A stretch of 14,749 nt of DNA from RUG626 sp964553775. GTDB taxonomy: Bacteria; Bacillota; Clostridia; Oscillospirales; Oscillospiraceae. Where the stretch lies: assembly GCA_964553775.1 (NCBI GenBank), contig CAZKLU010000047.1:1-14749 (forward strand), given 5' to 3'. The notes beneath the pieces are model-generated. The model ran no database searches and was not told the DNA's origin. It was given only the letters and a program-made list of their open reading frames with translations. Position 1 is the stretch's first letter. Each line of letters begins with the position of its first letter. This document shows positions 1-7,288 of the stretch, piece by piece. The translations under genes and the position numbers were made by a program.

Positions 1-1
1 G

Positions 2-1750
2 GCGGACAAGTTCCCCGACGCATATACAGATTTTATCAGAGTATGTAACACACTTGAAAACCACTACCGCGATATGCAGGATATGGAGTTCACCGTTGAG
101 AACGGAAAGCTCTATATGCTCCAGTGCCGCAACGGTAAACGTACAGCTCAGGCTGCCCTCAAAATTGCTTGTGACCTTGTTGACGAGGGTATGATTGACG
201 AAAAGCAGGCAGTGCTGATGATAGATCCGCGTTACCTTGATACTCTGCTGCACCCGCAGTTCGATACTGCCGCGCTCAAAGCCGCGAAGCCGCTCGCAAA
301 GGCTCTGCCCGCTTCTCCGGGAGCCGGAGCCGGTAAGATAGTATTCTCCGCAGAAGATGCCAAGGAATGGGCAGCAAGAGGCGAAAAGGTTGTTCTTGTG
401 CGTCTTGAGACAAGTCCGGAGGACATTGAAGGCATGAAAGCCGCTCAGGGCATATTGACTGTTCGCGGAGGAATGACTAGCCACGCTGCGGTTGTCGCAA
501 GAGGCATGGGTAAGTGCTGTGTTTCAGGCTGCGGCGAGATTAAGATGGATGAGGAAAATAAACAGTTTGAGCTTGCGGGAAAAATCTACAAAGAGGGCGA
601 TGAAATCTCTGTAGACGGTTCCACAGGCAACATTTACGATGGTATAATTCCAACAGTTGACGCTACTATTGGCGGAGAGTTCGGTCGCGTAATGGCTTGG
701 GCTGACAAGTACCGCCGTCTTGAAGTTCGCACGAACGCCGATACACCGAGAGATGCGGCTCAGGCGAAGAAGTTCGGCGCACAGGGAATCGGTCTGTGCC
801 GTACAGAACATATGTTCTTTGATGAGGACAGGATTCCGGCAATACGCGAAATGATATGCTCCGATACAGTCGAGCAGCGCGAAAAAGCACTTGCAAAACT
901 TGAACCTATGCAGCAGGGTGACTTTGAGGCAATTTATGAGGCGATGGAGGGAAGTCCTGTTACAATACGTTTCCTTGACCCGCCGCTCCATGAGTTTGTG
1001 CCGACCGAGGAAGCGGATATTGAAAAGCTTGCCGAGGATATGGGCAAAACTGTCGAGGATATTAAGGCAATAATCGCGGGACTTCATGAGTTCAACCCGA
1101 TGATGGGACATCGCGGCTGCCGTCTTGCGGTGACGTATCCTGAGATTGCGGTTATGCAAACGACCGCTGTAATCAAGGCTGCATTGAATGTTCAGGCAAA
1201 GCACCCTGAGTGGAATCTTGTGCCGGAGATTATGGTACCGCTGGTTGGCGAGGTGAAAGAGTTCCTGTATGTCAAGGGAATAATCACATCTACCGCCGAC
1301 AAGCTGATTGCGGAAGCCAAGTCAGATTTGAAGTATAAGGTTGGCACTATGATAGAAATACCGCGTGCCGCCATGACCGCTGACGAAATTTCACCGCACG
1401 CTGACTTCTTCTCATTCGGCAGTAACGACCTGACACAGATGACATTCGGCTTCTCGCGTGACGATGCGGGCAAATTCCTTGACGCTTACTACGACAAGAA
1501 GATATACGAGTTTGACCCGTTCGCGAAACTCGACCAGCACGGTGTCGGCAGACTTATCTCGAACGCGACACGCTGGGGACGCTCAACGAACCCGAATATT
1601 CACGTTGGAATCTGCGGTGAACACGGGGGCGATCCGACTTCTGTTGAGTTCTGCCACAGGATAGGACTCGATTATGTGTCCTGCTCACCGTTCAGAGTAC
1701 CCATTGCGAGACTTGCGGCAGCACAGGCAGCAATTAAGGATATGAAGTAA
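2..1750 (+). CDS. ppdK: Pyruvate, phosphate dikinase, C-terminal part (5' end outside window)
   Basis: PPDK interconverts pyruvate + ATP + Pi and PEP + AMP + PPi in the cytoplasm; in fermentative anaerobes it often runs toward pyruvate and ATP. The frame is open from base 2 with no start, so the gene is cut by the window edge; 582 residues remain. Visible are the phosphohistidine domain with the catalytic motif TSHAAVVARG (His at fragment residue 161), then the PEP/pyruvate-binding barrel with GIGLCRTEHMFF, RFLDPPLHEF, GSNDLTQMTFG, and GICGEHGGDP with the active-site Cys at residue 538. These match His455 and Cys831 of the well-studied 874-residue Clostridium symbiosum enzyme in spacing, so about 294 residues (the nucleotide-binding domain) are missing upstream. 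PEP synthase or enzyme I of the PTS are related, but RTEHMFF plus RFLDPPLHEF is specific to PPDK. The reading frame is intact to the stop. Confidence 0.97.
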   Translation, partial: ADKFPDAYTDFIRVCNTLENHYRDMQDMEFTVENGKLYMLQCRNGKRTAQAALKIACDLVDEGMIDEKQAVLMIDPRYLDTLLHPQFDTAALKAAKPLAKALPASPGAGAGKIVFSAEDAKEWAARGEKVVLVRLETSPEDIEGMKAAQGILTVRGGMTSHAAVVARGMGKCCVSGCGEIKMDEENKQFELAGKIYKEGDEISVDGSTGNIYDGIIPTVDATIGGEFGRVMAWADKYRRLEVRTNADTPRDAAQAKKFGAQGIGLCRTEHMFFDEDRIPAIREMICSDTVEQREKALAKLEPMQQGDFEAIYEAMEGSPVTIRFLDPPLHEFVPTEEADIEKLAEDMGKTVEDIKAIIAGLHEFNPMMGHRGCRLAVTYPEIAVMQTTAVIKAALNVQAKHPEWNLVPEIMVPLVGEVKEFLYVKGIITSTADKLIAEAKSDLKYKVGTMIEIPRAAMTADEISPHADFFSFGSNDLTQMTFGFSRDDAGKFLDAYYDKKIYEFDPFAKLDQHGVGRLISNATRWGRSTNPNIHVGICGEHGGDPTSVEFCHRIGLDYVSCSPFRVPIARLAAAQAAIKDMK

Positions 1751-1785
1751 AAAACTTATCCCTTATTGTATTAGACATAAAACGT

Positions 1786-1823
1786 GACAGGCGTACCACT
1801 ATGAGAATAGCGGTACGCTTGTT
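1786..1823 (+). terminator. Strong hairpin after ppdK, possible terminator
   Basis: Starting 35 bases after the ppdK stop, GCGTACC (1791-1797) pairs with GGTACGC (1812-1818). After one A/C mismatch, CTAT pairs with ATAG around a GAGA (GNRA-type) tetraloop. The outer stem extends to 1786/1823 with G-T wobbles. The 3' side is only weakly T-rich (TTGTTCATG), so termination is plausible but not certain; it may instead protect the 3' end of the mRNA. Confidence 0.5.
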
Positions 1824-2159
1824 CATGAAAACTTTATTCCGGTTCTCGACGCTCCTCGCACTTACTACCTATCAGGTTACACACTGCTTCTCTCTAAGAT
1901 TTTTTGCCGCTGCTGTCTGTGGCGGTTCCCCTCTTTGCCTGCGGCGATGGTCTGCGTTCTATAACGCTTTCTCTTTGTGCGGTGCTTCAGTAAAAAGAAG
2001 CCACGTTTCCCGCAATTTCGACAATAATTACGTTCTCGGCGCGGGTTGACAGTCCAAAAAGGGGCGTTCTCGATATGCGGTACGCAAAAATTCAAAGAAA
2101 GCGTTGAATCCCGTCAATGGTGGTTCCGGTACTCCGCCGTGTGATTTTTAAAAAAACAC
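1824..2159. other. Spacer without a confident gene; possible minus-strand ORF remnant
   Basis: No gene here can be supported. The minus strand is open from 2095 (TTG) to 1877, 72 codons, with a CRNCGKRG segment followed by a very basic stretch. It has no ribosome binding site, no ATG, and only one CxxC pair, so it is not called as a gene. The plus strand is also open from ATG 1801 to 2049 but begins inside the ppdK hairpin and also lacks a ribosome binding site. A 13-base word at 2098-2110 recurs in reverse orientation at 5938-5950. Confidence 0.4.
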
Positions 2160-2188
2160 TTGACAAACGCAAAATATTACTGTATAAT
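2160..2188 (+). promoter_or_regulatory. Consensus sigma-70/sigma-A promoter for tRNA-Gly
   Basis: TTGACA (2160-2165), a 17-base spacer, and TATAAT (2183-2188): a perfect match to the vegetative promoter consensus, about 30 bases before the tRNA 5' end. This leaves a short leader for RNase P to remove. Confidence 0.88.
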
Positions 2189-2218
2189 AAAGGACACAAG
2201 GGAGAAAGATAGTGATCT

Positions 2219-2294
2219 GCGGCTTTAGCTCATCTGGTAGAGTGCCACCTTGCCAAGGTGGAGGTAGCGAGTTCGAGCCTCGTAAGCCGCTCCA
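2219..2294 (+). tRNA. tRNA-Gly (anticodon GCC), CCA encoded
   Basis: The full cloverleaf can be folded by hand. The acceptor stem is GCGGCTT with AAGCCGC (2219-2225 / 2284-2290). The D stem is GCTC/GAGT. The anticodon stem CCACC/GGTGG (2245-2249 / 2257-2261) encloses the loop TTGCCAA with anticodon GCC at 2252-2254. The T arm is GCGAG-TTCGAGC-CTCGT. The discriminator is T and the CCA end is encoded at 2292-2294. Anticodon GCC reads GGC and GGT glycine codons. It is a single-gene transcription unit with its own promoter and terminator. Confidence 0.96.
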
Positions 2295-2299
2295 GAAGC

Positions 2300-2334
2300 A
2301 TAGACCGGGGATTATTCTCGGTCTATATTTATTT
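2300..2334 (+). terminator. Rho-independent terminator after tRNA-Gly
   Basis: ATAGACCG (2300-2307) pairs with CGGTCTAT (2319-2326), extended inward by one G-T and one G-C pair. The 3' side is the T-rich run ATTTATTTCTGCTTTTTG. It starts 6 bases after the encoded CCA. Confidence 0.85.
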
Positions 2335-2692
2335 CTGCTTTTTGCGCCCGTCCGTCAATAGACTTGTCTGATGTCAGCAGACAGCCTTATAAAATCTATT
2401 CGCTGCTGTACATTTGTCAATGAGTATTGTGCTTGCAAGAGTAAATCACTGTAGATAAAACCGGTTAAATATTCGGAGTTGTCCGCGTTTTCCGAAGTTT
2501 TCACAAGTAATGGTTATTTCTTTCGCCGATTCTCCCGCCTATTGGTACCTCGGAATTATTGTGTATGGAACACCACACGCAATATATTCACAGAAAGATT
2601 CAAAATTATAAATATTTTCAGTTTCAAGTATAAACCCCCTTTCGGTAACATATAACGCATAAGGACAGAAGCAGTCGGCTTGCGCTGACAGA
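2335..2692. other. Spacer with a stop-interrupted minus-strand frame
   Basis: No intact gene. On the minus strand one frame runs from 2706 to a TAA at 2329-2331, broken by TAG at 2539-2541 and TGA at 2446-2448 and 2374-2376, giving open pieces of about 55, 30, 23 and 14 codons. The longest piece, upstream of the TAG, ends in VPYTIIPRYQ, and the next contains CENFGKRGQLRIF; both look protein-like, but there is no start codon with a ribosome binding site. It could be a decayed gene, a repeat, or chance. A small hairpin, TGTCTG with CAGACA, lies at 2365-2383. No convincing vegetative promoter for bofA was found in this spacer. Confidence 0.35.
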
Positions 2693-2708
2693 AAAGGAGC
2701 TACATATT

Positions 2709-3026
2709 ATGGAAGAAATTCAGAGGTTAATAACGTCAGGAGAAGAAATCCTCGATGAGGCGGTTCGCTTCTCTGTCGCGCAAGGTATTGTTCCCGTTGC
2801 GCTCGTTTTCGTCGCTATATTTGTCTTCTCAAGACCTCTCAAATTTATTATTAAATTGCTTATCAATACGGTGCTTGGATTCGCGGCTTTGTTCGCTGTC
2901 AACTACTTTGCCCCGCAGCTCGGCGTGATAATCGGAATTAACTGGTTCACAGGCATTGTAGTCGCTGTATTCGGAATACCAGGTGTCGCGGCACTCTTCG
3001 CAGTGCAGTGGTTCATGCTGCTATGA
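2709..3026 (+). CDS. bofA: BofA-family pro-sigma-K processing regulator (membrane protein)
   Basis: BofA is an integral membrane protein of the outer forespore membrane that, in Bacillus, holds the intramembrane protease SpoIVFB inactive until a forespore signal arrives, so controlling pro-sigma-K processing. The 105-residue product has a short soluble N-terminus (about 1-26), a hydrophobic segment (27-41), then the family core: RPLKFIIKLLINTVLGF (42-58) leading to the NYF, GINWFTG and FGIPGVAAL elements (65-97). Length and the G-x-P-G-V end fit the family. The start is ATG 2709, with AAAAGGAG at 2692-2699, 9 bases upstream. Its stop overlaps the next gene's start (ATGA), implying translational coupling. 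The N-terminal soluble part is somewhat longer than in B. subtilis BofA. The family assignment is firm; the role in sigma-K control in this organism is inferred. Confidence 0.88.
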   Translation: MEEIQRLITSGEEILDEAVRFSVAQGIVPVALVFVAIFVFSRPLKFIIKLLINTVLGFAALFAVNYFAPQLGVIIGINWFTGIVVAVFGIPGVAALFAVQWFMLL

Positions 3027-3730
3027 AAAAACTCGCACTTATCACAGGTGCGTCACGCGGAATCGGAGCGGCGTGTGCAGTCGCGCTCTCCCGTGACGGC
3101 TTTGATACGCTTGTAAATTATCACAGTAATGCCGAAAACGACTCAGAAATCACACGGCGTACTGGCGGCGCAGCTCTCAAATTCGATGTTTCAGATTACA
3201 AAGCAGCCGAAAAGGCACTTGCTGATGTTCGCAACATCAATGTTCTTGTCGCAAACGCGGGAATCTCTCTCTGGAAACTTTTTACTGACACAACACCGGA
3301 GGAGTGGCGCAGGATATTCGCTGTAAACGTCGAAGGAGTTTATAATGTTTGCCGTCTTGCAATACCTGACATGGTACATGATAAATGGGGCAGGATAATA
3401 ATAATATCTTCGATGTGGGGACTTCGTGGAGCATCGTGTGAAGCGGCGTACTCCGCGTCAAAAGCGTCACTTGTGGGACTGACAAAAGCACTCGCGAAGG
3501 AACTCGGTCCCTCAAACATTACAGTCAACTGCATCGCACCGGGAGTAATAAATACCGATATGAACGCAGCACTCTCGCCTGAAACACTCGACTCGCTTGT
3601 ATACGACACTCCGCTCGGCAGACTCGGAACGCCGGAGGATATCGCGGAACTTGCGGCATTTTTAGCGTCAGACAGAGCCGGATTTATCACGGGACAGGTG
3701 ATAGCTGTTGACGGCGGTTTTGCGGTGTAA
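3023..3730 (+). CDS. Short-chain dehydrogenase/reductase, FabG-like; candidate EF-P 5-aminopentanone reductase (YmfI group)
   Basis: Cytoplasmic NAD(P)H-dependent classical SDR, 235 residues. Visible are the Rossmann glycine motif TGASRGIG (8-15), NAG (78-80), and the catalytic Ser130, Tyr143, Lys147 (YSASK), with a normal Ser-Tyr spacing of 13. PGVINTDM (173-180) and a C-terminal ITGQVIAVDGGF follow. The segment SSMWGLRGASCEAAYSASK resembles the equivalent region of B. subtilis YmfI (Ile-Trp-Gly, then GASCE before the Tyr), the reductase that completes the 5-aminopentanol modification of elongation factor P. Ordinary FabG usually has different residues between Ser and Tyr. The ATG at 3023 is preferred because it overlaps the bofA stop by 4 bases and begins right at the first beta strand; an upstream ATG at 3008 would add five residues inside bofA. 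The SDR assignment is secure; the EF-P role is inference, and FabG (fatty-acid synthesis) is the alternative. Confidence 0.9.
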   Translation: MKKLALITGASRGIGAACAVALSRDGFDTLVNYHSNAENDSEITRRTGGAALKFDVSDYKAAEKALADVRNINVLVANAGISLWKLFTDTTPEEWRRIFAVNVEGVYNVCRLAIPDMVHDKWGRIIIISSMWGLRGASCEAAYSASKASLVGLTKALAKELGPSNITVNCIAPGVINTDMNAALSPETLDSLVYDTPLGRLGTPEDIAELAAFLASDRAGFITGQVIAVDGGFAV

Positions 3731-3877
3731 TCGTGTAACGGATTTTGCGAGTATATTGATTAAAAAAACGCAGATAATTACCCTCTAAATCGCAAAAATC
3801 AAAGCCGTAATATTTCCCGCTGCACTCTTACGCGCCGCGAGTCTCTCATCTTATAACTTTAAATTGCTTTTTCTGAC

Positions 3878-3910
3878 AGAAGCCCCAAAAAGGGCTTCTT
3901 TTGTTTTTGT
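3878..3910 (+). terminator. Rho-independent terminator downstream of the bofA-SDR operon
   Basis: AGAAGCCC (3878-3885) and GGGCTTCT (3892-3899) form a perfect 8-bp stem with loop CAAAAA, followed by TTTGTTTTTGT. It lies about 150 bases after the SDR stop, leaving a long 3' untranslated region with no recognisable gene. Confidence 0.85.
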
Positions 3911-4133
3911 CATCGCGTCTCGTTTCACCGATTACCCAAACAGGCTCTCGCAGGTATAACGTAAACCGGCAGCTGCGTATACCCGCAAGTTTAGTTGCGA
4001 AACAATAACCGGAACAGGACGGCACTTCTCACGGTAGAGCCGCTTCTTTTTGCGCGTCATGCCTTAAGTTTCGATACTTTCGTAACAGTCACGTTAATAT
4101 GTTAATTTTTCCGCAAGTTTTTACACATTTATC
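3911..4133. other. Spacer upstream of the amylase promoter: hairpins and a doubtful 42-codon minus-strand ORF
   Basis: The minus strand has an ATG frame at 4060..3932 (42 residues, start MTRKKKRLYR, end RYTCESLFG) without a usable ribosome binding site. Two overlapping hairpins can be drawn on the plus strand: GGTATA(A)CG with CGTATACC (3953-3983), and CGCAA with TTGCG (3984-3999), which compete for the same few bases. They lie upstream of the amylase transcription start, so they are not part of its leader. The word GTTTCGATACT occurs at 4068-4078 and again at 4207-4217. Confidence 0.35.
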
Positions 4134-4162
4134 TTGACAAATGAGACAAACCTTTGTATAAT
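4134..4162 (+). promoter_or_regulatory. Consensus vegetative promoter of the GH13 gene
   Basis: TTGACA (4134-4139), 17 bases, TATAAT (4157-4162), all consensus, giving a 5' leader of about 85 bases. The leader holds TTTCG (4186-4190), CGAAA (4201-4205) and the second copy of GTTTCGATACT (4207-4217), the first copy lying 56 bases before the -35 box. Such flanking repeats could be operator sites for a sugar-responsive repressor, but no known operator was recognised. Confidence 0.85.
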
Positions 4163-4255
4163 AAAAGCATGAATTAAATCAGTTGTTTCGTAAAAAGAGG
4201 CGAAATGTTTCGATACTGCGCTTAACTTAAAACTGCTTTATAAGGAGAGAGTGAA

Positions 4256-5809
4256 ATGAGTAATACAAGTATGCGAAGAGTTTTTGCGTTTTGCACGGCA
4301 CTTATAATGCTGCTGTCCGTGGTCGGATGCTCTGAGAAAGAGGAAAGCAGCGAAAGCGGGGTGAATGGAGGATTGGAAGACAACATCATTGATGATTTGT
4401 ATGACAATTACTACGAAATATTTGTCTACTCCTTCCGCGACACGGATGGAGACGGTATTGGTGACCTGAAGGGTGTAACAGAGAAGCTCGATTACATCAG
4501 GGATATGGGCTACACCGGTATCTGGCTCATGCCGATATGTGAATCTCCGTCCTACCATAAATACGATGTTGTGGATTATGAGAGTATCGACCCCGCGTAT
4601 GGTACGCTTGAGGACTTTCAGGAGCTTGTTGCCGCCGCTCATGAGAAGGGTATACGGGTAATTATAGACCTTGTGGTGAACCACACATCGAGTGAACACC
4701 CATGGTTCGTTGAAGCACTCTCTGCCGCTCAGTCCGGTAATACGGACGAAAAATATTATGAATACTACAACTTCCGCGACTCAGCTGAAGCCGGTTACAC
4801 AGAAAACGGCGGTATATACTACGAGGCGCAGTTCTCAGAATATATGCCGGACTTGAATCTTGACAGTGACGCGGTGCGCGGCGAAATTGCGGAAATAATA
4901 AAGTTCTGGCTTTCCGATATGGATGTTGACGGGTTCCGTCTCGATGCCTGCACAAGCTATTACACCGGCAACACCGAAAAGAGTGCGGACTTCACAGGCT
5001 GGGTGCGCGAGGTAACTACCGAGATAAAACCCGATGCTTACATTGTCGGTGAAGTCTGGGACAGCCGCGAGACAATAGCAAGCTTTTACAGTGGCAGCGG
5101 AGCAACGTTCTTCTATTTCCCAATGTCTCAGGCTGACGGTTTTATAAACAAGACTCTTCAGAGCGATACACCGGCAGATCTGTTCACCGCGAACATGGAA
5201 GCGATGACTGAAGCAGCCGATGGCGGAATTTGCGTTCCGTTTCTCGATAACCACGACACGGGCAGAGCAGGGAGCTTCCTTTCGCGTGACGCGGCGAAAA
5301 TTAAATTTGCCTACGGTCTGTCAGGAATAATATCGGGCAATCTTTTTACATATTACGGCGACGAGATAGGTATGATAGGTTCGCAGAATGACCCGAATAA
5401 GCGAATCGGAATGTTATGGAACACCGATGAGGAGACAACTGACCCGCCTCCCGGAGCGACTACGGTTGAGTACGCCTTTGACGGAGTTGCACAGCAGCAG
5501 GAGGACAGCGAATCAATTTTGAACTACTACAGGGATGTGAACCGTATCCGCAACGCATTTCCAAGTGTTATGCGCGGAACAGCGGAGCGTGTTGATTACG
5601 ATTCCGAAACAATACTTCTTCTCCGTAAGACCTACGAGGACGAGAGTGTCCTTATAGCCGTCAACTTCTCGGAGGAACCGGCAGATGTGACACTTGACGG
5701 CAGCTTTGAGCTTGCGGCACAGCTTCTAACAGAGGGCGAGATGTCGCTTGACGGTAACGCGCTGTCTATGCCCGCAAGGAGCATAGCGGTACTGAGTATT
5801 GCTGATTGA
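4256..5809 (+). CDS. Alpha-amylase-family (GH13) glycoside hydrolase, lipoprotein
   Basis: Predicted extracellular, membrane-anchored enzyme acting on starch-type alpha-glucans or maltooligosaccharides; 517 residues. The signal peptide has a basic n-region (Arg7, Arg8), a hydrophobic core and lipobox VVGC with the lipid-modified Cys25, followed by an acidic Ser/Glu-rich linker. The GH13 barrel starts with YEIFVYSF and the calcium-type loop DTDGDGIGD (62-70). Conserved region I is DLVVNH (138-143), region II DGFRLDA with nucleophile Asp230, region III VGEVWD with acid/base Glu266, region IV FLDNHD with His333 and Asp334. A short C-terminal beta domain with ILLLRKTYED and VLIAVNFS follows. ATG 4256 has AAGGAGA 7 bases upstream; ATG 4271 is an alternative that keeps the signal peptide. 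Transcribed alone from its own promoter. GH13 subfamily and exact substrate (amylase, oligo-1,6-glucosidase-like, or neopullulanase-like) cannot be set from motifs. Tyr-Ser-Phe-Arg-Asp plus DGDGIGDL is common in oligosaccharide-active members. Confidence 0.95.
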   Translation: MSNTSMRRVFAFCTALIMLLSVVGCSEKEESSESGVNGGLEDNIIDDLYDNYYEIFVYSFRDTDGDGIGDLKGVTEKLDYIRDMGYTGIWLMPICESPSYHKYDVVDYESIDPAYGTLEDFQELVAAAHEKGIRVIIDLVVNHTSSEHPWFVEALSAAQSGNTDEKYYEYYNFRDSAEAGYTENGGIYYEAQFSEYMPDLNLDSDAVRGEIAEIIKFWLSDMDVDGFRLDACTSYYTGNTEKSADFTGWVREVTTEIKPDAYIVGEVWDSRETIASFYSGSGATFFYFPMSQADGFINKTLQSDTPADLFTANMEAMTEAADGGICVPFLDNHDTGRAGSFLSRDAAKIKFAYGLSGIISGNLFTYYGDEIGMIGSQNDPNKRIGMLWNTDEETTDPPPGATTVEYAFDGVAQQQEDSESILNYYRDVNRIRNAFPSVMRGTAERVDYDSETILLLRKTYEDESVLIAVNFSEEPADVTLDGSFELAAQLLTEGEMSLDGNALSMPARSIAVLSIAD

Positions 5810-5844
5810 GCGACCAGCACTATCGGCAAGTACATTGATTTATA

Positions 5845-5862
5845 CTCGCGAAAGTGAGCTTT
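5845..5862 (+). terminator. Weak hairpin after the GH13 gene
   Basis: CTCGC-GAAA-GTGAG (5845-5858), a 5-bp stem capped by a GNRA tetraloop, then CTTTT. It starts 35 bases after the stop. The stem is short, so it is a weak terminator at best. Confidence 0.3.
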
Positions 5863-5907
5863 TCAAACTCGTCAGGTCACAATAAATTTATATATTCTGT
5901 GGTTCTT

Positions 5908-6116
5908 GGTTTCGCCATACGGTGTGAGCAAAACGCCGATTCAACGCTTTAATATTTATTGTCGTTTACCGCAATATATGTTTCAGACGTTCCGTTCTCC
6001 GCGAATTTGTGTAAAGCTTCAAGATTTGAAATCTTCTGGCTCTGAGTATATATAAAATTATTTTCAGAAGATACGGAGACAATTCGCCTGAATCAAGCAT
6101 TGGAAGGTTTCTTTTA
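5908..6116 (-). repeat. Intergenic repeat-like element, copy 1
   Basis: Read on the minus strand: a TTAAAAG...CTTGATTCAGG segment (6088-6116), an ACTCAGAGC word (6039-6047), then an open frame through Thr-Gln-Ser that continues 32 codons to TAA (5949-5951). It is followed by GAATCGGCG (5934-5942), GTTTTGCTCA (5925-5934) and a GAAACC tail (5908-5913). The frame is open from 6092 (47 codons) with protein-like content such as SNLEALHKFAENGTSETYI, but has stops on both sides, no start codon and no ribosome binding site. ATCTTCTG (6031-6038) and CAGAAGAT (6065-6072) are inverted repeats across the ACTCAGAGC word. The same ordered motifs recur at 7302-7622 and 10647-10848. Confidence 0.45.
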
Positions 6117-6200
6117 ACAGGGGTCTTCCGCAGCAATCTTTTTTGTTGTTTATTAAATTATCGCAAACCATTCAGCCTTTATTCATTTTGCCACTCTGTA

Positions 6201-6241
6201 AAAACGCGGTTTTCTGAAAAGAAGACCGCGTTTTATTATTG
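6201..6241 (+). terminator. Strong hairpin terminator, possibly bidirectional
   Basis: A 14-bp stem (6201-6214 / 6221-6234, one G-T pair; core AAAACGCGGT with ACCGCGTTTT) around loop TGAAAA, followed by TTTTATTATTG on the plus strand. The minus strand also has a T run after the stem. It lies 27 bases before the next promoter's -35 box, so it insulates the methyltransferase gene from upstream transcription. Confidence 0.75.
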
Positions 6242-6267
6242 CGTGTTTTACGGCAAGACAAAAAATC

Positions 6268-6296
6268 TTGCATTTCCCGCAAATATGCCGTATAAT
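6268..6296 (+). promoter_or_regulatory. Promoter of the methyltransferase gene
   Basis: TTGCAT (6268-6273), 17 bases, TATAAT (6291-6296). The -10 box is perfect and the -35 box matches at four positions. It lies directly after the upstream terminator. Confidence 0.72.
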
Positions 6297-6361
6297 AACC
6301 TATATATCAGTTGCCGGATTTTTGCTTCACGGCAGACTAATTACATAAAGGAGACTACAAT

Positions 6362-7288
6362 ATGGCAGCCGAGAGACTTCAATGGTCAAAATATTTTCAG
6401 ACGCCGGAATATCTGGAGCTTACGCGGAAATTCCTTATTCCCGACGAGCTGCGCCCCACGATAATGAAACAAATAGGGGTAAAAGCGGGTACAAAAGTGC
6501 TTGATTTAGGGTGCGGTACCGGATTTTTCAGCCGTTTCATTGCCGAAAGTGAACCTCAGTCCCATGTTACAGGGCTTGAGTATGACGAAAACTTTGTAGC
6601 TTATGCCAAAGAGCAGTCAGCGCGTCAGGGACTTGACATAACATTCGTTCAGGGTGACGCTATGGATCTGCCGTTCGAGGACGCAAGCTTTGACGCTGTG
6701 ACCGGGCACACATTTCTCAACAGCGTTTCAGACCCTGACAAAGCTATGGATGAAATGAAACGTGTGTGCAGAATCGGAGGAGTAATTTCATCAGTAACGC
6801 CGATGTCATTTCAGCCAACAGCCGTACACGGGGGCAACTATCCTCTTGAGTGCGATTGGACAGAGCGGTTTGTTGACCTCAATCAGAAGATGTGGACAAT
6901 GTACAACAGCTTCAGCCCTGTGAAAAATTACATAAGTCCTCTTTCGCTGCCGACAGTGCCGCATTTCTTTGCGGGACACGGGCTTAAAAATATAGCCGCG
7001 TTTCCAATCGGACAGATATTTTCGCTCAGTAATGCGCGTATTTCATATGAGGAGAGATTGGAGTACCTTGCGCTTGAAGCAAAGGCGGAACGCGATAAGC
7101 TTGAAGCGTTCATGGAACTTGAAGATGCTCGCGCAATGTTCTCGCGTGAAGAGGCGGACGAATATCTGTCACTTTTGCAGAAAAAACACGAATACTACAT
7201 ATCTCACCCCGACGAAAACAGCGTTTGGGAATGGCGCGGCGGCGCGAATCTTTTAGTCAGCGGACTCAATGTCGGCGATAAGCAATAA
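6362..7288 (+). CDS. Class I SAM-dependent methyltransferase
   Basis: Cytoplasmic methyltransferase of the UbiE/Methyltransf_11-like group, 308 residues; its substrate is unknown. The Rossmann-type core is near the N-terminus. Motif I is VLDLGCGTGFF (46-56), binding the methionine part of SAM. Next come GLEYDE with acidic Glu73 at the end of beta 2, then GDAMDLPFED (98-107), the adenine-binding region. The loop after beta 4 is DAVTGHTFLNSV, followed by an RVCRIGGVISSV strand (motif III region). The C-terminal 150 residues are a less conserved, largely helical segment with charged stretches, likely a substrate cap. ATG 6362 has AAAGGAG at 6347-6353, 8 bases upstream. It is a single-gene unit with its own promoter and faces the convergent GH43 gene, so context gives no substrate hint. 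Small molecule or lipid-like substrates are typical for this subgroup; rRNA or protein methylation is less likely. Confidence 0.9.
   Translation: MAAERLQWSKYFQTPEYLELTRKFLIPDELRPTIMKQIGVKAGTKVLDLGCGTGFFSRFIAESEPQSHVTGLEYDENFVAYAKEQSARQGLDITFVQGDAMDLPFEDASFDAVTGHTFLNSVSDPDKAMDEMKRVCRIGGVISSVTPMSFQPTAVHGGNYPLECDWTERFVDLNQKMWTMYNSFSPVKNYISPLSLPTVPHFFAGHGLKNIAAFPIGQIFSLSNARISYEERLEYLALEAKAERDKLEAFMELEDARAMFSREEADEYLSLLQKKHEYYISHPDENSVWEWRGGANLLVSGLNVGDKQ

Noticed and set aside
524..1204. 226-codon open frame on the minus strand inside ppdK
   Set aside because: It is antisense to an intact, strongly conserved PPDK frame, has no ribosome binding site, and its translation is Cys/Leu/His-rich with no recognisable domain. 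It is a codon-bias shadow.
2098..5950. 13-base word GATTCAACGCTTT present in opposite orientations at 2098-2110 and 5938-5950
   Set aside because: A few shared 13-mers are expected by chance in a window of this size, and no extended similarity around the two sites was found.
6031..6072. ATCTTCTG/CAGAAGAT inverted repeat as a terminator or riboswitch
   Set aside because: The loop is 26 bases and AT-rich with no T run after the stem, and no known riboswitch core is present.
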